Shown: in pieces, positions 1-7,671 of the stretch | Numbering within the stretch: position 1 is the stretch's first letter | Layout: the number at the start of each line of letters is the position of its first letter | NCBI RefSeq assembly: GCF_000931445.1 | Contig: NZ_CP010849.1 | Span: forward strand, 3,658,001-3,722,000 | Length of the DNA: 64,000 bases | Reading direction: 5' to 3' | DNA from: Streptomyces cyaneogriseus subsp. noncyanogenus | GTDB lineage: Bacteria; Actinomycetota; Actinomycetes; Streptomycetales; Streptomycetaceae | Translations under genes and position numbers: made by a program | The notes under the pieces: model-generated | Database searches by the model: none | Seen by the model: only the letters and a program-made list of their open reading frames with translations | What the model was told of the DNA's origin: nothing

Positions 1-466
1 CGTCGACGAGCTTCTGGTTCAGCTCGCGCGGGTTGGCCACGGCGGCCCGGATCGCGTCCTTGGTGATCTCGTGGAACACCATGCGCTTGACCGGGATCTT
101 CGGCTTGAGGACCTCCTGGAGGTGCCAGGCGATGGCCTCCCCCTCGCGGTCCTCATCGGTGGCGAGGAAGAGTTCGTCGGACTCCTTCAGCAGGTCCTTG
201 AGCTTCTTGACCTGGGCCCTCTTGTCGGCGTTGACGACATAGATCGGCTGGAAGTCGTGTTCCACGTCCACACCGAGGCGGCGCACCTCACCGGTGTACT
301 TCTCGGGCACCTCCGCGGCACCGTTGGGGAGATCGCGAATGTGCCCGACGCTCGCCTCGACGGTGTAGCCGGGGCCGAGATAGCTCTTGATCGTCTTCGC
401 CTTGGCAGGCGACTCGACGATGACGAGTCGGCGGCCGCCCTTCGCGGTCTCGCTGGTCGGGGACAA
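1..466 (-). CDS. topA: DNA topoisomerase I, N-terminal part (runs off the left edge)
   Basis: Type IA topoisomerase that relaxes negatively supercoiled DNA. Only the first 155 codons are present and the rest lies left of base 1. The translated end shows the TOPRIM domain: [12 protein letters not shown] near residue 14, the SVGHIRDLP stretch, and [12 protein letters not shown] near residue 120, the acidic metal-binding DxD/E motif of the family. The start is read as TTG (464-466) because translation from there gives [14 protein letters not shown], the N-terminus I recall for Streptomyces TopA. A purine-rich GGAGAGAAG lies about 10 bases upstream. Family identity is firm; the exact start is an inference. 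Confidence 0.95.
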   Translation of the reverse strand, partial: MSPTSETAKGGRRLVIVESPAKAKTIKSYLGPGYTVEASVGHIRDLPNGAAEVPEKYTGEVRRLGVDVEHDFQPIYVVNADKRAQVKKLKDLLKESDELFLATDEDREGEAIAWHLQEVLKPKIPVKRMVFHEITKDAIRAAVANPRELNQKLVD

Positions 467-734
467 CTTCGCTCTTCTCTCCGGTCGACGCTGGGGCCTC
501 CCCGGCCTGGTTCCCGGGGGCGGGTCGTGCTTCGTGGCTCTGGTGACGCTGCGGAGTGTGACGGTACATGCCGCCCCCGTGTCAAACGGGAAAAGCCCGC
601 AACGGCCACTCGAACGGTAACCCGACTACCACTATTCCTGCCGCCCGGACTGCCCACCGGTCACGGCCGCCGTATCCGGAGCACGATCTGCCGGTCACCG
701 CGGGCGGCTGGTTCTCACCGCTCGAACGCGCCGC

Positions 735-932
735 TCACATGCGCGTCAGGCACCACGCGCCGAGAACGAGGCACGCCGTCCCGGCCAGACCCGCCAGGGC
801 CGCCGATGCGACCGGGCTCACATCCTGGGCGACGGGCCGGCGCTGTCCCACACGGACCGCCGTCCATGCCAGCAGTCCGGCTCCGAACAGGGCGAACACC
901 ACTCCCGCGAAGACCGCCGGCCCGCTCTCCAT
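735..932 (-). CDS. small two-helix membrane protein
   Basis: A 65-residue protein of unknown function. Two hydrophobic segments are visible, roughly residues 5-27 and 41-62, joined by a short basic linker (VGQRRP), so it is probably a hairpin in the cytoplasmic membrane. The ATG at 930-932 is chosen because GGAG lies just upstream. Longer in-frame extensions upstream have an Arg/Gly/Pro composition typical of non-coding high-GC DNA. It sits just upstream of topA on the same strand and may share its transcript. No catalytic motif is seen. Confidence 0.7.
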   Translation of the reverse strand: MESGPAVFAGVVFALFGAGLLAWTAVRVGQRRPVAQDVSPVASAALAGLAGTACLVLGAWCLTRM

Positions 933-1303
933 GGATCTCCGTGCCCCTTCTCCGCCGCCCGCGAGTGCCCAGCCCCGGGAGGCTGACACGCGCGGGCGGC
1001 GGACAGGCGAACCGGAAGTGAACACCCGAGCCGGCGGGCCGCGGGCTCCCTGCGAGCGGCCGGGCGGCCGCGGGGGGCGGGGGCGGACGAGGTGACGGAA
1101 ACGGCGCGATCCTGTCGCCGGGCCGGCACCGGGGGTACCCAGGACGGTCGAGCCGGCCCCGACCGCCTCTCTCCCCTGGGACCACATCGGTCCCGTCAGG
1201 CCCCTCCGCCCCTTTGTTCCCCTTCATTTCTCCGCCCCTCCGGAGCGGGGCAGCCGGGCCGCCGGGCCGCCGGGTCAGCCGGGGCAGGGCGGGGCGGGGC
1301 GGG
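933..1303. other. gene-less GC-rich stretch
   Basis: I see no convincing gene here. The right part (about 1245-1310) is made of imperfect GCCGG and GGGGC units able to fold strongly and probably ends transcription of the methyltransferase that finishes at 1304. Long frames crossing this stretch have a low-complexity Arg/Pro/Gly composition and are shadows. Confidence 0.5.
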
Positions 1304-2824
1304 TCAGCCGGCCGGCTCCAGGAAGCCCTGCTCCACCAGCCGCCGGATCTGGGCGGGCGTGCGGTCGCGCAGCAGCACCGGGTCCTCGCCGAGCAACTGG
1401 GCGATGGCGTCGAGGATGCGGCCGGCGCTCATCGTGCCGTCGCAGACACCCGCGAAGCCCGCGGCGACCGTGTCGACCGTGGTGGCCCGGCGCATGCCGC
1501 GGTTCTGGCGCAGGACGACGTGCTCCGGGTCCTCCGCGCCGGGCAGGCCCACCTGTTCCTGGACGATCTCGTCGGCGAGCGTGAAGGTCGCCTCCAGCAG
1601 GGCGGCGTCGTCGCGGGAGCGCAGGTAGTCGAGCCGCTCGAAGTGGGCGCGCACGGTCTCGCCGAGCGGCTGCTCGACCGGGTGCGGCCACTCCTCCACG
1701 GTGATCGAGGGCTCGGCGGCCCCGGTCCGGCGCAACGTGATCCAGCCGAAGCCCACGGCCTTGACCTTGCGCGCCTCGAACTCGTCGAGCCAGGCGTCGT
1801 AGCGCGCCTGGTACGCGGCGGCGTCACCGCGGTGGTCGCCCGCGTCCCGGAGCCACAGCTCGGCGTACTGGGTGACGTCCTGGGTCTCGCGCTGCACGAT
1901 CCACGCGTCGCAGCCGCGCGGCACCCACGAGCGCAGCCGGTCCGTCCAGTCCTCCCCCTCCACGTGCTCCCAGTTGGCGAGGAACTGCGCGAACCCGCCC
2001 TCGTTCAGACGGCCGCCCGCCTCCTGGACGAGCGTCCGGCACAGGTCGTCCCCGGCCATGCCGCCGTCGCGGTAGGTGAGACGGGCGCCGGGCGAGATCA
2101 CGAACGGCGGGTTCGACACGATCAGGTCGTACCTCTCCCCCTCCGTCAGCGGCGTGAACAGCGAGCCCTCGCGCAGATCGGCGGCCGGGGCGCCGGACAG
2201 GGCGAGGGTGAGGGCGGCGATGTGCAGCGCGCGCGGGTTGACGTCGGTGGCGGTCACGCGGGTGGCGTGCCGGGCGGCGTGCAGGGCCTGGATCCCGGAG
2301 CCGGTGCCGAGGTCGAGCGCGGAGGTGACGGGGGTGCGGACGGTGATGCCGGCGAGCGTCGTGGAGGCGCCGCCGACGCCCAGCACGACCTCTTCGGCAC
2401 GGTTGCCGATGCCGCCGGCGCCGCCGACCGCGCACCCCAGGTCGGAGACGATGAACCAGTCCTCCCCGCCGGGCCCGCCGTACGGCCGGACATCCACCGT
2501 CGCGGCCACCTCGTCCTCGCCGGTCCGCACCAGCCACCCGCTCTCCAGGCAGACGTCGGCGGGCAGGACCGCCGCGGCGCGCGCGTACGGCACCGGCTGC
2601 TGGAGCAGGAAGAGGCGTACGAGCATTTCCAGCGGCGTGTCGCCGCGGGTCGCCCGGAGCGCGGGCACGGTCTCGCTGCGCGACAGGGCCGCGTAGGCCG
2701 GGGCGCCGAGCAGCTCCAGCAGCCCGTCGGCAGTGAAGGAGACCGCGAGCAGCGCCTCCCGGAGCCGGGCGGCGACGTCGGGGCGGTCGGAGGAGGGCAG
2801 GGGGGAGAGGCTGGCGTTACTCAC
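1304..2824 (-). CDS. class I SAM-dependent methyltransferase, HemK/RlmG-like
   Basis: A 506-residue methyltransferase. The AdoMet-binding glycine motif DLGTGSG is at residues 171-177, followed by TATDVN, the acidic residue that binds the ribose. The SNPPF motif at 237-241 is the N/DPPY-type catalytic motif of enzymes that methylate planar amides or nucleobase amino groups, such as N5-glutamine or N2-guanine. A helical N-terminal region of about 160 residues and a C-terminal extension flank the Rossmann core. The GTG at 2822-2824 is the likely start, giving VSNASL with a GGGGG tract just upstream. A longer frame to 2896 is probably untranslated. The target (release factor, ribosomal protein or rRNA) cannot be told from sequence. 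Confidence 0.88.
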   Translation of the reverse strand: MSNASLSPLPSSDRPDVAARLREALLAVSFTADGLLELLGAPAYAALSRSETVPALRATRGDTPLEMLVRLFLLQQPVPYARAAAVLPADVCLESGWLVRTGEDEVAATVDVRPYGGPGGEDWFIVSDLGCAVGGAGGIGNRAEEVVLGVGGASTTLAGITVRTPVTSALDLGTGSGIQALHAARHATRVTATDVNPRALHIAALTLALSGAPAADLREGSLFTPLTEGERYDLIVSNPPFVISPGARLTYRDGGMAGDDLCRTLVQEAGGRLNEGGFAQFLANWEHVEGEDWTDRLRSWVPRGCDAWIVQRETQDVTQYAELWLRDAGDHRGDAAAYQARYDAWLDEFEARKVKAVGFGWITLRRTGAAEPSITVEEWPHPVEQPLGETVRAHFERLDYLRSRDDAALLEATFTLADEIVQEQVGLPGAEDPEHVVLRQNRGMRRATTVDTVAAGFAGVCDGTMSAGRILDAIAQLLGEDPVLLRDRTPAQIRRLVEQGFLEPAG

Positions 2825-3120
2825 GCCCCCATTGTGTCCGCCCGCACCGACATCGCACCCGCCGGGCGAGAGGCGCGGGTGCCGCTCCCGCCGCACGGGG
2901 CGCCGGTGCCGCGCGCGTTCCGCTCACGCGCCCCGGCGGGAGGCCCCGGTGCCGCCCGCCACCGTGCCGGGCAGTCGGGCGGGCGGGGCGCCGGGGGCGT
3001 ACGCCGTTTGGGCGAGGGCAGCGCGCGCGGGCCGGGCCGCTGCCACGGCACGCGCGCGAGGAGGCGGCCCGGCCGCCCGCGCGGGGCACGCGCGCGTGCG
3101 GGCCGGCAGGCGTCGTACCG

Positions 3121-3687
3121 TCAGTTCGCCGTGGGCGACGCCGAGGCCGACTGGCAGCTCGCCTGCTTGGCCATCGCCCGGCCGACGTCGCCCTCCTCCA
3201 GGGTCTTCAGCGCGTTGCTGCCGGTCCTGCTCAGCTTGTTCAGCTCGGCGGCGACATCCTTGAGGCCGTCGGCGAACTTCGCCTGGTCCTTGGTGTCGAG
3301 GGCGTCGACCTGCTTCTTGAGGGAGGCGTAGGCGGAGGAGAGGCCGTCGAGCTCCCGGACGGCGTCCTTCTGCTTCTTCTCGCCGTCCTCGACGTCCGGC
3401 GCGCCGGCCTTGCGGACCGCGGCTCCCATCGCCTTGTAGGCGTCGGACATGTCCTGGAACGCCTTGGAGTCGGTCGCCCGGACCTCCTCCGGCTTGCTGT
3501 TGTCGGAGGTCTCCTTCTGGATGGCGGCGTTGGCGGCCTCGATCTTCTTCGCCTGCGGCTGCACCGCGTCGCAGACCTGCTTGGCCCAGGAGTCCAGCTT
3601 GTCGTTGTCGTCGCCGCCCCCGCATCCCGTCAGCGCCAGTACCAGTACCGCACCGCCGGACAGTGCGGCCGCGAGCTTCTTGTTCAC
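3121..3687 (-). CDS. secreted lipoprotein with coiled-coil body
   Basis: A 188-residue lipoprotein. It has a short basic N-terminus (NKK), a hydrophobic stretch and the lipobox LTGC with Cys22, followed by Gly/Asp residues. The mature part is rich in Lys, Asp, Ala and Glu and strongly helical, ending in a Ser/Ala tail with one late Cys. It should be anchored to the outer face of the membrane. GTG at 3685-3687 is preferred because AAGGGA stands 8 bases before it; an ATG at 3703-3705 would add six residues that contain that ribosome site. Function is unknown. It lies between the methyltransferase and hppA on the same strand but is separated from hppA by more than 200 bases. Confidence 0.8.
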   Translation of the reverse strand: MNKKLAAALSGGAVLVLALTGCGGGDDNDKLDSWAKQVCDAVQPQAKKIEAANAAIQKETSDNSKPEEVRATDSKAFQDMSDAYKAMGAAVRKAGAPDVEDGEKKQKDAVRELDGLSSAYASLKKQVDALDTKDQAKFADGLKDVAAELNKLSRTGSNALKTLEEGDVGRAMAKQASCQSASASPTAN

Positions 3688-3840
3688 CGGATTGGTCCCT
3701 TCCATGGCTCTCGGCCCCGGAACATACACGCCAGATGGGCGACACTCGCGTGACGAACTTCCGGTATGACCGTTATTGCAGCCATTTGCACCAAGCGAGA
3801 GAAGGCTCACGGCGCGTGCCCCGATGACGTACGGCGCGGG

Positions 3841-3868
3841 CGTACGGCACGTCAACAGGTGCCGTACG
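3841..3868 (-). terminator. hairpin downstream of hppA
   Basis: Perfect 10-bp arms CGTACGGCAC (3841-3850) and GTGCCGTACG (3859-3868) with an 8-base loop lie 56 bases after the hppA stop. There is no clear U-run, as is common for Streptomyces terminators, so the role is inferred from position. Confidence 0.6.
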
Positions 3869-3923
3869 ACCGCGCCTTGAGCCGCCGTCCGTCCGGACGT
3901 CCGGTTCCGTCCGGTGCCGGTGG

Positions 3924-6329
3924 TCAGGAAACGACCGCCGGATCGGCCGACTTGGGCTTGGGCCCGGCGTTGTCCTCGTCGCTCACGGCGATGCCGCGCC
4001 GCTTGGATACGTACACCGCCCCGACGATGACGGCGAGCGAGAGCACCGCGATCAGCACCCGCACACCGGTGCTCTTGTCGGCGCCGTAGGAGAACTGGAT
4101 CACCGCGGGGGCGATGAGCAGCGCCACCAGGTTCATCACCTTCAGCAGCGGGTTGATCGCGGGACCGGCGGTGTCCTTGAAGGGGTCGCCGACCGTGTCG
4201 CCGATGACGGTGGCCGCGTGGGCCTCGCTGCCCTTGCCGCCGTGGTGGCCGTCCTCGACGAGCTTCTTGGCGTTGTCCCAGGCGCCGCCGGAGTTGGCGA
4301 GGAACACCGCCATCAGCGTGCCCGCGCCGATCGCGCCCGCGAGGTAGGCCCCGAGCGGGCCGACGCCGAGGGTGAAGCCGATGAAGATGGGCGCCATCAC
4401 GGCGAGCAGTCCTGGGGTGGCGAGTTCACGCAGGGCGTCCTTGGTGCAGATGTCGACGACCTTGCCGTACTCCGGTTTCTCGCTGTAATCCATGATCCCG
4501 GGCTTCTCGCGGAACTGCCGCCGCACCTCGAAGACGACCGAACCCGCCGACCGGGAGACGGCGTTGATCGCCAGCCCCGAGAAGAGGAAGACGACCGCAG
4601 CGCCCGCGACGAGACCGACGAGGTTGCTCGGCTGGGAGATGTCCATCATCAGGCTCATCGGCGCTCCCGGCCCGCTGAGCTGTTCGCCCACGTCGCGCGC
4701 GCCGGTGGTGATGGCGTCGCGGTACGACCCGAAGAGCGCCGCCGCGGCGAGGACCGCGGTGGCGATCGCGATGCCCTTGGTGATCGCCTTGGTGGTGTTG
4801 CCCACGGCGTCCAGGTTGGTGAGCACCTGGGCCCCCGCGCCCTGGACGTCGCCGGACATCTCGGCGATGCCCTGGGCGTTGTCGGAGACCGGGCCGAAGG
4901 TGTCCATGGCGACGATCACACCGACCGTGGTGAGCAGGCCGGTGCCGGCCAGCGCCACCGCGAACAGCGCCAGCATGATCGACGTACCGCCGAGCAGGAA
5001 CGCCCCGTACACGCCGAGCCCGATCAGCAGCGCCGTGTACACGGCCGATTCGAGTCCGACGGAGATCCCGGCGAGGATCACGGTGGCGGGTCCGGTCAGC
5101 GAGGTCTTGCCGATGTCCCTGACGGGGCGCCGGCTGGTCTCGGTGAAGTAGCCGGTCAGTTGCTGGATCAGCGCGGCGAGCACGATGCCGATCGCCACGG
5201 CGACCAGGGCGAGGATCCGCGGATCGCCGCCCTTGCCCTGGATCGCGGCGTCGGTGACGCCGTCGAGGTCGGCGTACTTCCCGGGCAGGTAGAGGAAGAC
5301 GGCGACTCCCACCAGCACCAGCGAGATCACCGCGGAGACGAAGAAGCCCCGGTTGATCGCGCTCATGCCGCTGCGGTCGGCCCGGCGCGGCGCCACCGCG
5401 AAGATGCCGATCATGGCGGTGACCACACCGATCGCGGGCACCAGCAGCGGGAACGCCAGCCCCGCGTCGCCGAAGGCCGCCTTGCCGAGGATCAGCGCGG
5501 CGACCAGGGTCACGGCGTACGACTCGAAGAGGTCGGCCGCCATGCCCGCGCAGTCGCCGACGTTGTCGCCCACGTTGTCGGCGATGGTCGCGGCGTTGCG
5601 CGGATCGTCCTCGGGGATGCCCTGCTCGACCTTGCCGACGAGGTCGGCGCCGACGTCGGCGGCCTTGGTGAAGATGCCGCCGCCGACCCGCATGAACATC
5701 GCGATCAGGGCCGCGCCGAGGCCGAAACCCTCCAGGACCTTCGGCGCGTCGGCCGCGTACACCAGCACCACGCAGGAGGCGCCCAGCAGGCCGAGCCCCA
5801 CCGTGAACATGCCGACGACACCGCCCGTGCGAAAAGCGATCTTCATCGCTTTGTGCGAGACGAGGGTGAGATCCTTTTCCGGCTCGCCCGGTGCCGGTGT
5901 CGCTTCCCGCGCCGCCGCGGCGACGCGCACATTGCTGCGTACGGCGAGCCACATGCCGATATAGCCGGTGGCCGCCGAGAACGCGGCGCCGATCAAGAAG
6001 AACACCGACCGTCCGGCCCGCTCGTTCCAGTCGTCGGCGGGCAGCAGCATGAGCAGGAAGAACACCACGACGGCGAATACGCCGAGGGTGCGCAACTGCC
6101 GGGCCAGATAGGCGTTCGCCCCTTCCTGCACGGCTGCCGCGATCTTCTTCATGCCGTCGGTGCCCTCGCCGGCCGCGAGCACCTGGCGCACCAGCACCCC
6201 CGCGACCACCAGCGCTGCCAGCGCGACCGCCGCGATGACCGCCACCAGGACCCGGTTGCCGTCGGTCAGGACCGCGGCGGCGAAAGTCGAGGGGTCGCCC
6301 AGCTCGTATGAAGCAGAAAGCCCCGCCAT
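3924..6329 (-). CDS. hppA: membrane-bound proton-pumping pyrophosphatase
   Basis: An integral membrane enzyme of 801 residues that hydrolyses pyrophosphate and pumps protons out of the cytoplasm. The substrate and Mg motifs DVGADLVGKVE and DNVGDNVGDCAGMAADLFES are intact, and about 16 hydrophobic helices are visible. The GNTTKA motif carries Lys where potassium-dependent enzymes have Ala, so this is expected to be the K+-independent type (family knowledge applied to a visible residue). The ATG at 6327-6329 has a strong AAGGAGG five bases upstream. The gene appears monocistronic, with a hairpin after it and a long AT-richer leader before it. Confidence 0.97.
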   Translation of the reverse strand: MAGLSASYELGDPSTFAAAVLTDGNRVLVAVIAAVALAALVVAGVLVRQVLAAGEGTDGMKKIAAAVQEGANAYLARQLRTLGVFAVVVFFLLMLLPADDWNERAGRSVFFLIGAAFSAATGYIGMWLAVRSNVRVAAAAREATPAPGEPEKDLTLVSHKAMKIAFRTGGVVGMFTVGLGLLGASCVVLVYAADAPKVLEGFGLGAALIAMFMRVGGGIFTKAADVGADLVGKVEQGIPEDDPRNAATIADNVGDNVGDCAGMAADLFESYAVTLVAALILGKAAFGDAGLAFPLLVPAIGVVTAMIGIFAVAPRRADRSGMSAINRGFFVSAVISLVLVGVAVFLYLPGKYADLDGVTDAAIQGKGGDPRILALVAVAIGIVLAALIQQLTGYFTETSRRPVRDIGKTSLTGPATVILAGISVGLESAVYTALLIGLGVYGAFLLGGTSIMLALFAVALAGTGLLTTVGVIVAMDTFGPVSDNAQGIAEMSGDVQGAGAQVLTNLDAVGNTTKAITKGIAIATAVLAAAALFGSYRDAITTGARDVGEQLSGPGAPMSLMMDISQPSNLVGLVAGAAVVFLFSGLAINAVSRSAGSVVFEVRRQFREKPGIMDYSEKPEYGKVVDICTKDALRELATPGLLAVMAPIFIGFTLGVGPLGAYLAGAIGAGTLMAVFLANSGGAWDNAKKLVEDGHHGGKGSEAHAATVIGDTVGDPFKDTAGPAINPLLKVMNLVALLIAPAVIQFSYGADKSTGVRVLIAVLSLAVIVGAVYVSKRRGIAVSDEDNAGPKPKSADPAVVS

Positions 6330-6713
6330 TCGTCCTCCTTGACGCTTGGGCTGAGCTCAAGATGTGGACGGATTGTAGGTACCGGAACCCGATTGAAAAA
6401 GGGCACGGTAATGAGAATTGGCCTTCCATGCTCCTCGGTAAATGATCGCCGGGCGGCCATGGACCCGAAAACGGTAATGCCCCGAAAGCATTCAGCCCGT
6501 GATCCATTTGTTCCGCGCGCTGCTATTGATCGCGAATGCCGTCCTGAATGCGTTCACGAAATGCGCGCTCGTGGGACCACTGTAGGCGCGGACCGCGACT
6601 TCCGCACACGCTCCGCACACGACGAAGGGCCCTACGGAGTAGGGCCCTTTCGGATCGGCGGGTCGAGCGTGCCGGCGGCGGTGGCGTCGTGCCGGGGCGG
6701 CCGGGAGGGAGGG
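6330..6713. other. AT-richer intergenic leader of hppA
   Basis: No gene is seen. Bases about 6360-6590 are clearly poorer in G+C than the flanking genes, as expected for the promoter and leader of hppA, which reads leftward from 6329. The right part carries the terminator of the bldG operon. Confidence 0.5.
6625..6649 (-). terminator. terminator of the bldG / anti-sigma operon
   Basis: Perfect 10-bp arms AAGGGCCCTA and TAGGGCCCTT with a 5-base loop lie 64 bases after the anti-sigma factor stop codon. On the plus strand the hairpin is followed by TTT, so it may act in both directions. Confidence 0.8.
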
Positions 6714-7142
6714 TCAGGGAACCGGCACCGGCGGTGGCGTGGTCTGCCAGGTCATACGGATCAGGCCGCCGTCCTGCCCGGCCTTGACCTCCACGTCGTC
6801 GACGAGCCCGCTGATGACCGCGAGGCCCATCTCGTCCTCCTCGGCCTCGGCGTCGGCACCCGCCGCGGCGGACGGGTCGCCGGGGGCCGCGTGCGGCGCC
6901 TCGTCACCGACCTCGATGGAGAACTGTTTCTCCTCCTCGATCAGCGACACCTTCACCGGCGCCGTGATGCCGACGTTGCGGTGGAGTCCGACGGCCCGGC
7001 TGCACGCTTCGCCGACGGCGAGCCTGACCTCGTCGAGAACCGCCTCGTCGACTCCCGCCCTGCGTGCCACCGCGGCCGCCACCAGCCGGGCGGTCCGGAC
7101 ATGCTCGGGCAGCGCGCTGAAGCGGAGTTCGACGGTGGCCAT
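6714..7142 (-). CDS. anti-sigma factor, HATPase_c type (partner of BldG)
   Basis: A 142-residue GHKL-fold protein of the RsbW/SpoIIAB class, expected to bind and inhibit a sigma factor and to phosphorylate its antagonist. The helix containing VRLAVGEACSRAVG is the N-box; the usual Asn is not obvious there, so ATP binding may be atypical. DEMGLAVISGLVDDVEV matches the G-box region, and an acidic Ala/Glu insertion separates the two. It lies 105 bases downstream of bldG on the same strand. In S. coelicolor the equivalent protein is, as I recall, the binding partner of BldG. The ATG at 7140-7142 follows GAGGGG. Confidence 0.88.
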   Translation of the reverse strand: MATVELRFSALPEHVRTARLVAAAVARRAGVDEAVLDEVRLAVGEACSRAVGLHRNVGITAPVKVSLIEEEKQFSIEVGDEAPHAAPGDPSAAAGADAEAEEDEMGLAVISGLVDDVEVKAGQDGGLIRMTWQTTPPPVPVP

Positions 7143-7175
7143 GCATCCCCCTCGCGACTACGGACGTGCTGTGGA

Positions 7176-7203
7176 GGGGCCGGGCCGCCGAAAGCCCGGC
7201 CCC
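7176..7203 (-). terminator. intercistronic hairpin between bldG and the anti-sigma gene
   Basis: Ten-bp GC-only arms GGGGCCGGGC and GCCCGGCCCC with an 8-base loop fill the gap after bldG. It probably reduces read-through, so that bldG is made in excess over its partner. I recall that both monocistronic and longer bldG transcripts are reported in S. coelicolor, which fits. Confidence 0.65.
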
Positions 7204-7247
7204 CTGGATTCCACTCTTCCGGCCGGGCGCGCTGCCCGGCGCGGTGG

Positions 7248-7589
7248 TCAGTCGGTGGCCGCCACCGCTTCCTCCACCGAGGTGTGGATCGGGAACACCT
7301 TGGTGAGGCCGGTGATGCGGAAGATCTTGAGAATGCGCTCCTGGTTGCAGACCAGGCGCAGCGAGCCCTCGTGGGCGCGCACCCGCTTCAGGCCGCCGAC
7401 CAGCACGCCGAGTCCGGTGGAGTCGAGGAAGTCCACGCCCTCCATGTCGACGACGAGGTGGAAATTGCCGTCGTTCACCAGCTCGACCAACTGCTCCCGC
7501 AGCTTGGGCGCGGTGTATACATCGATTTCGCCACCGACCTCGACGACCGTGCGATCGCCGACGGTACGGGTCGACAGGGACAGGTCCAC
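7248..7589 (-). CDS. bldG: anti-sigma factor antagonist BldG (STAS domain)
   Basis: A 113-residue single STAS-domain protein of the SpoIIAA/RsbV family that controls the onset of aerial growth and antibiotic production. The phosphorylation site is visible in [11 protein letters not shown]; the serine is residue 57, the position I recall as phosphorylated in S. coelicolor BldG. The start is GTG (7587-7589) with GGAGG five bases upstream, and an ATG start is not available. The cognate kinase/anti-sigma gene follows at 7142. The helicase gene is transcribed divergently, and the 82-base gap must hold both promoters. Confidence 0.97.
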   Translation of the reverse strand: MDLSLSTRTVGDRTVVEVGGEIDVYTAPKLREQLVELVNDGNFHLVVDMEGVDFLDSTGLGVLVGGLKRVRAHEGSLRLVCNQERILKIFRITGLTKVFPIHTSVEEAVAATD

Positions 7590-7671
7590 GGATCCTCCAG
7601 CACCTTGCTATCGAGCGGTCGCCCCTCGGGACACCTCGGCTTGGAGCCCCCGGGACGGTTCGCCAGCCGCG

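Noticed and set aside
1214..3331. Long plus-strand frame of 705 codons opposite the methyltransferase
   Set aside because: Composition is Arg/Gly/Val filler typical of the antisense of high-GC coding DNA; the minus strand has clear methyltransferase motifs.
6739..7671. In-frame extension of the helicase gene back over the bldG locus
   Set aside because: It would run antisense through bldG and the anti-sigma gene; family-like sequence begins only at 7672.
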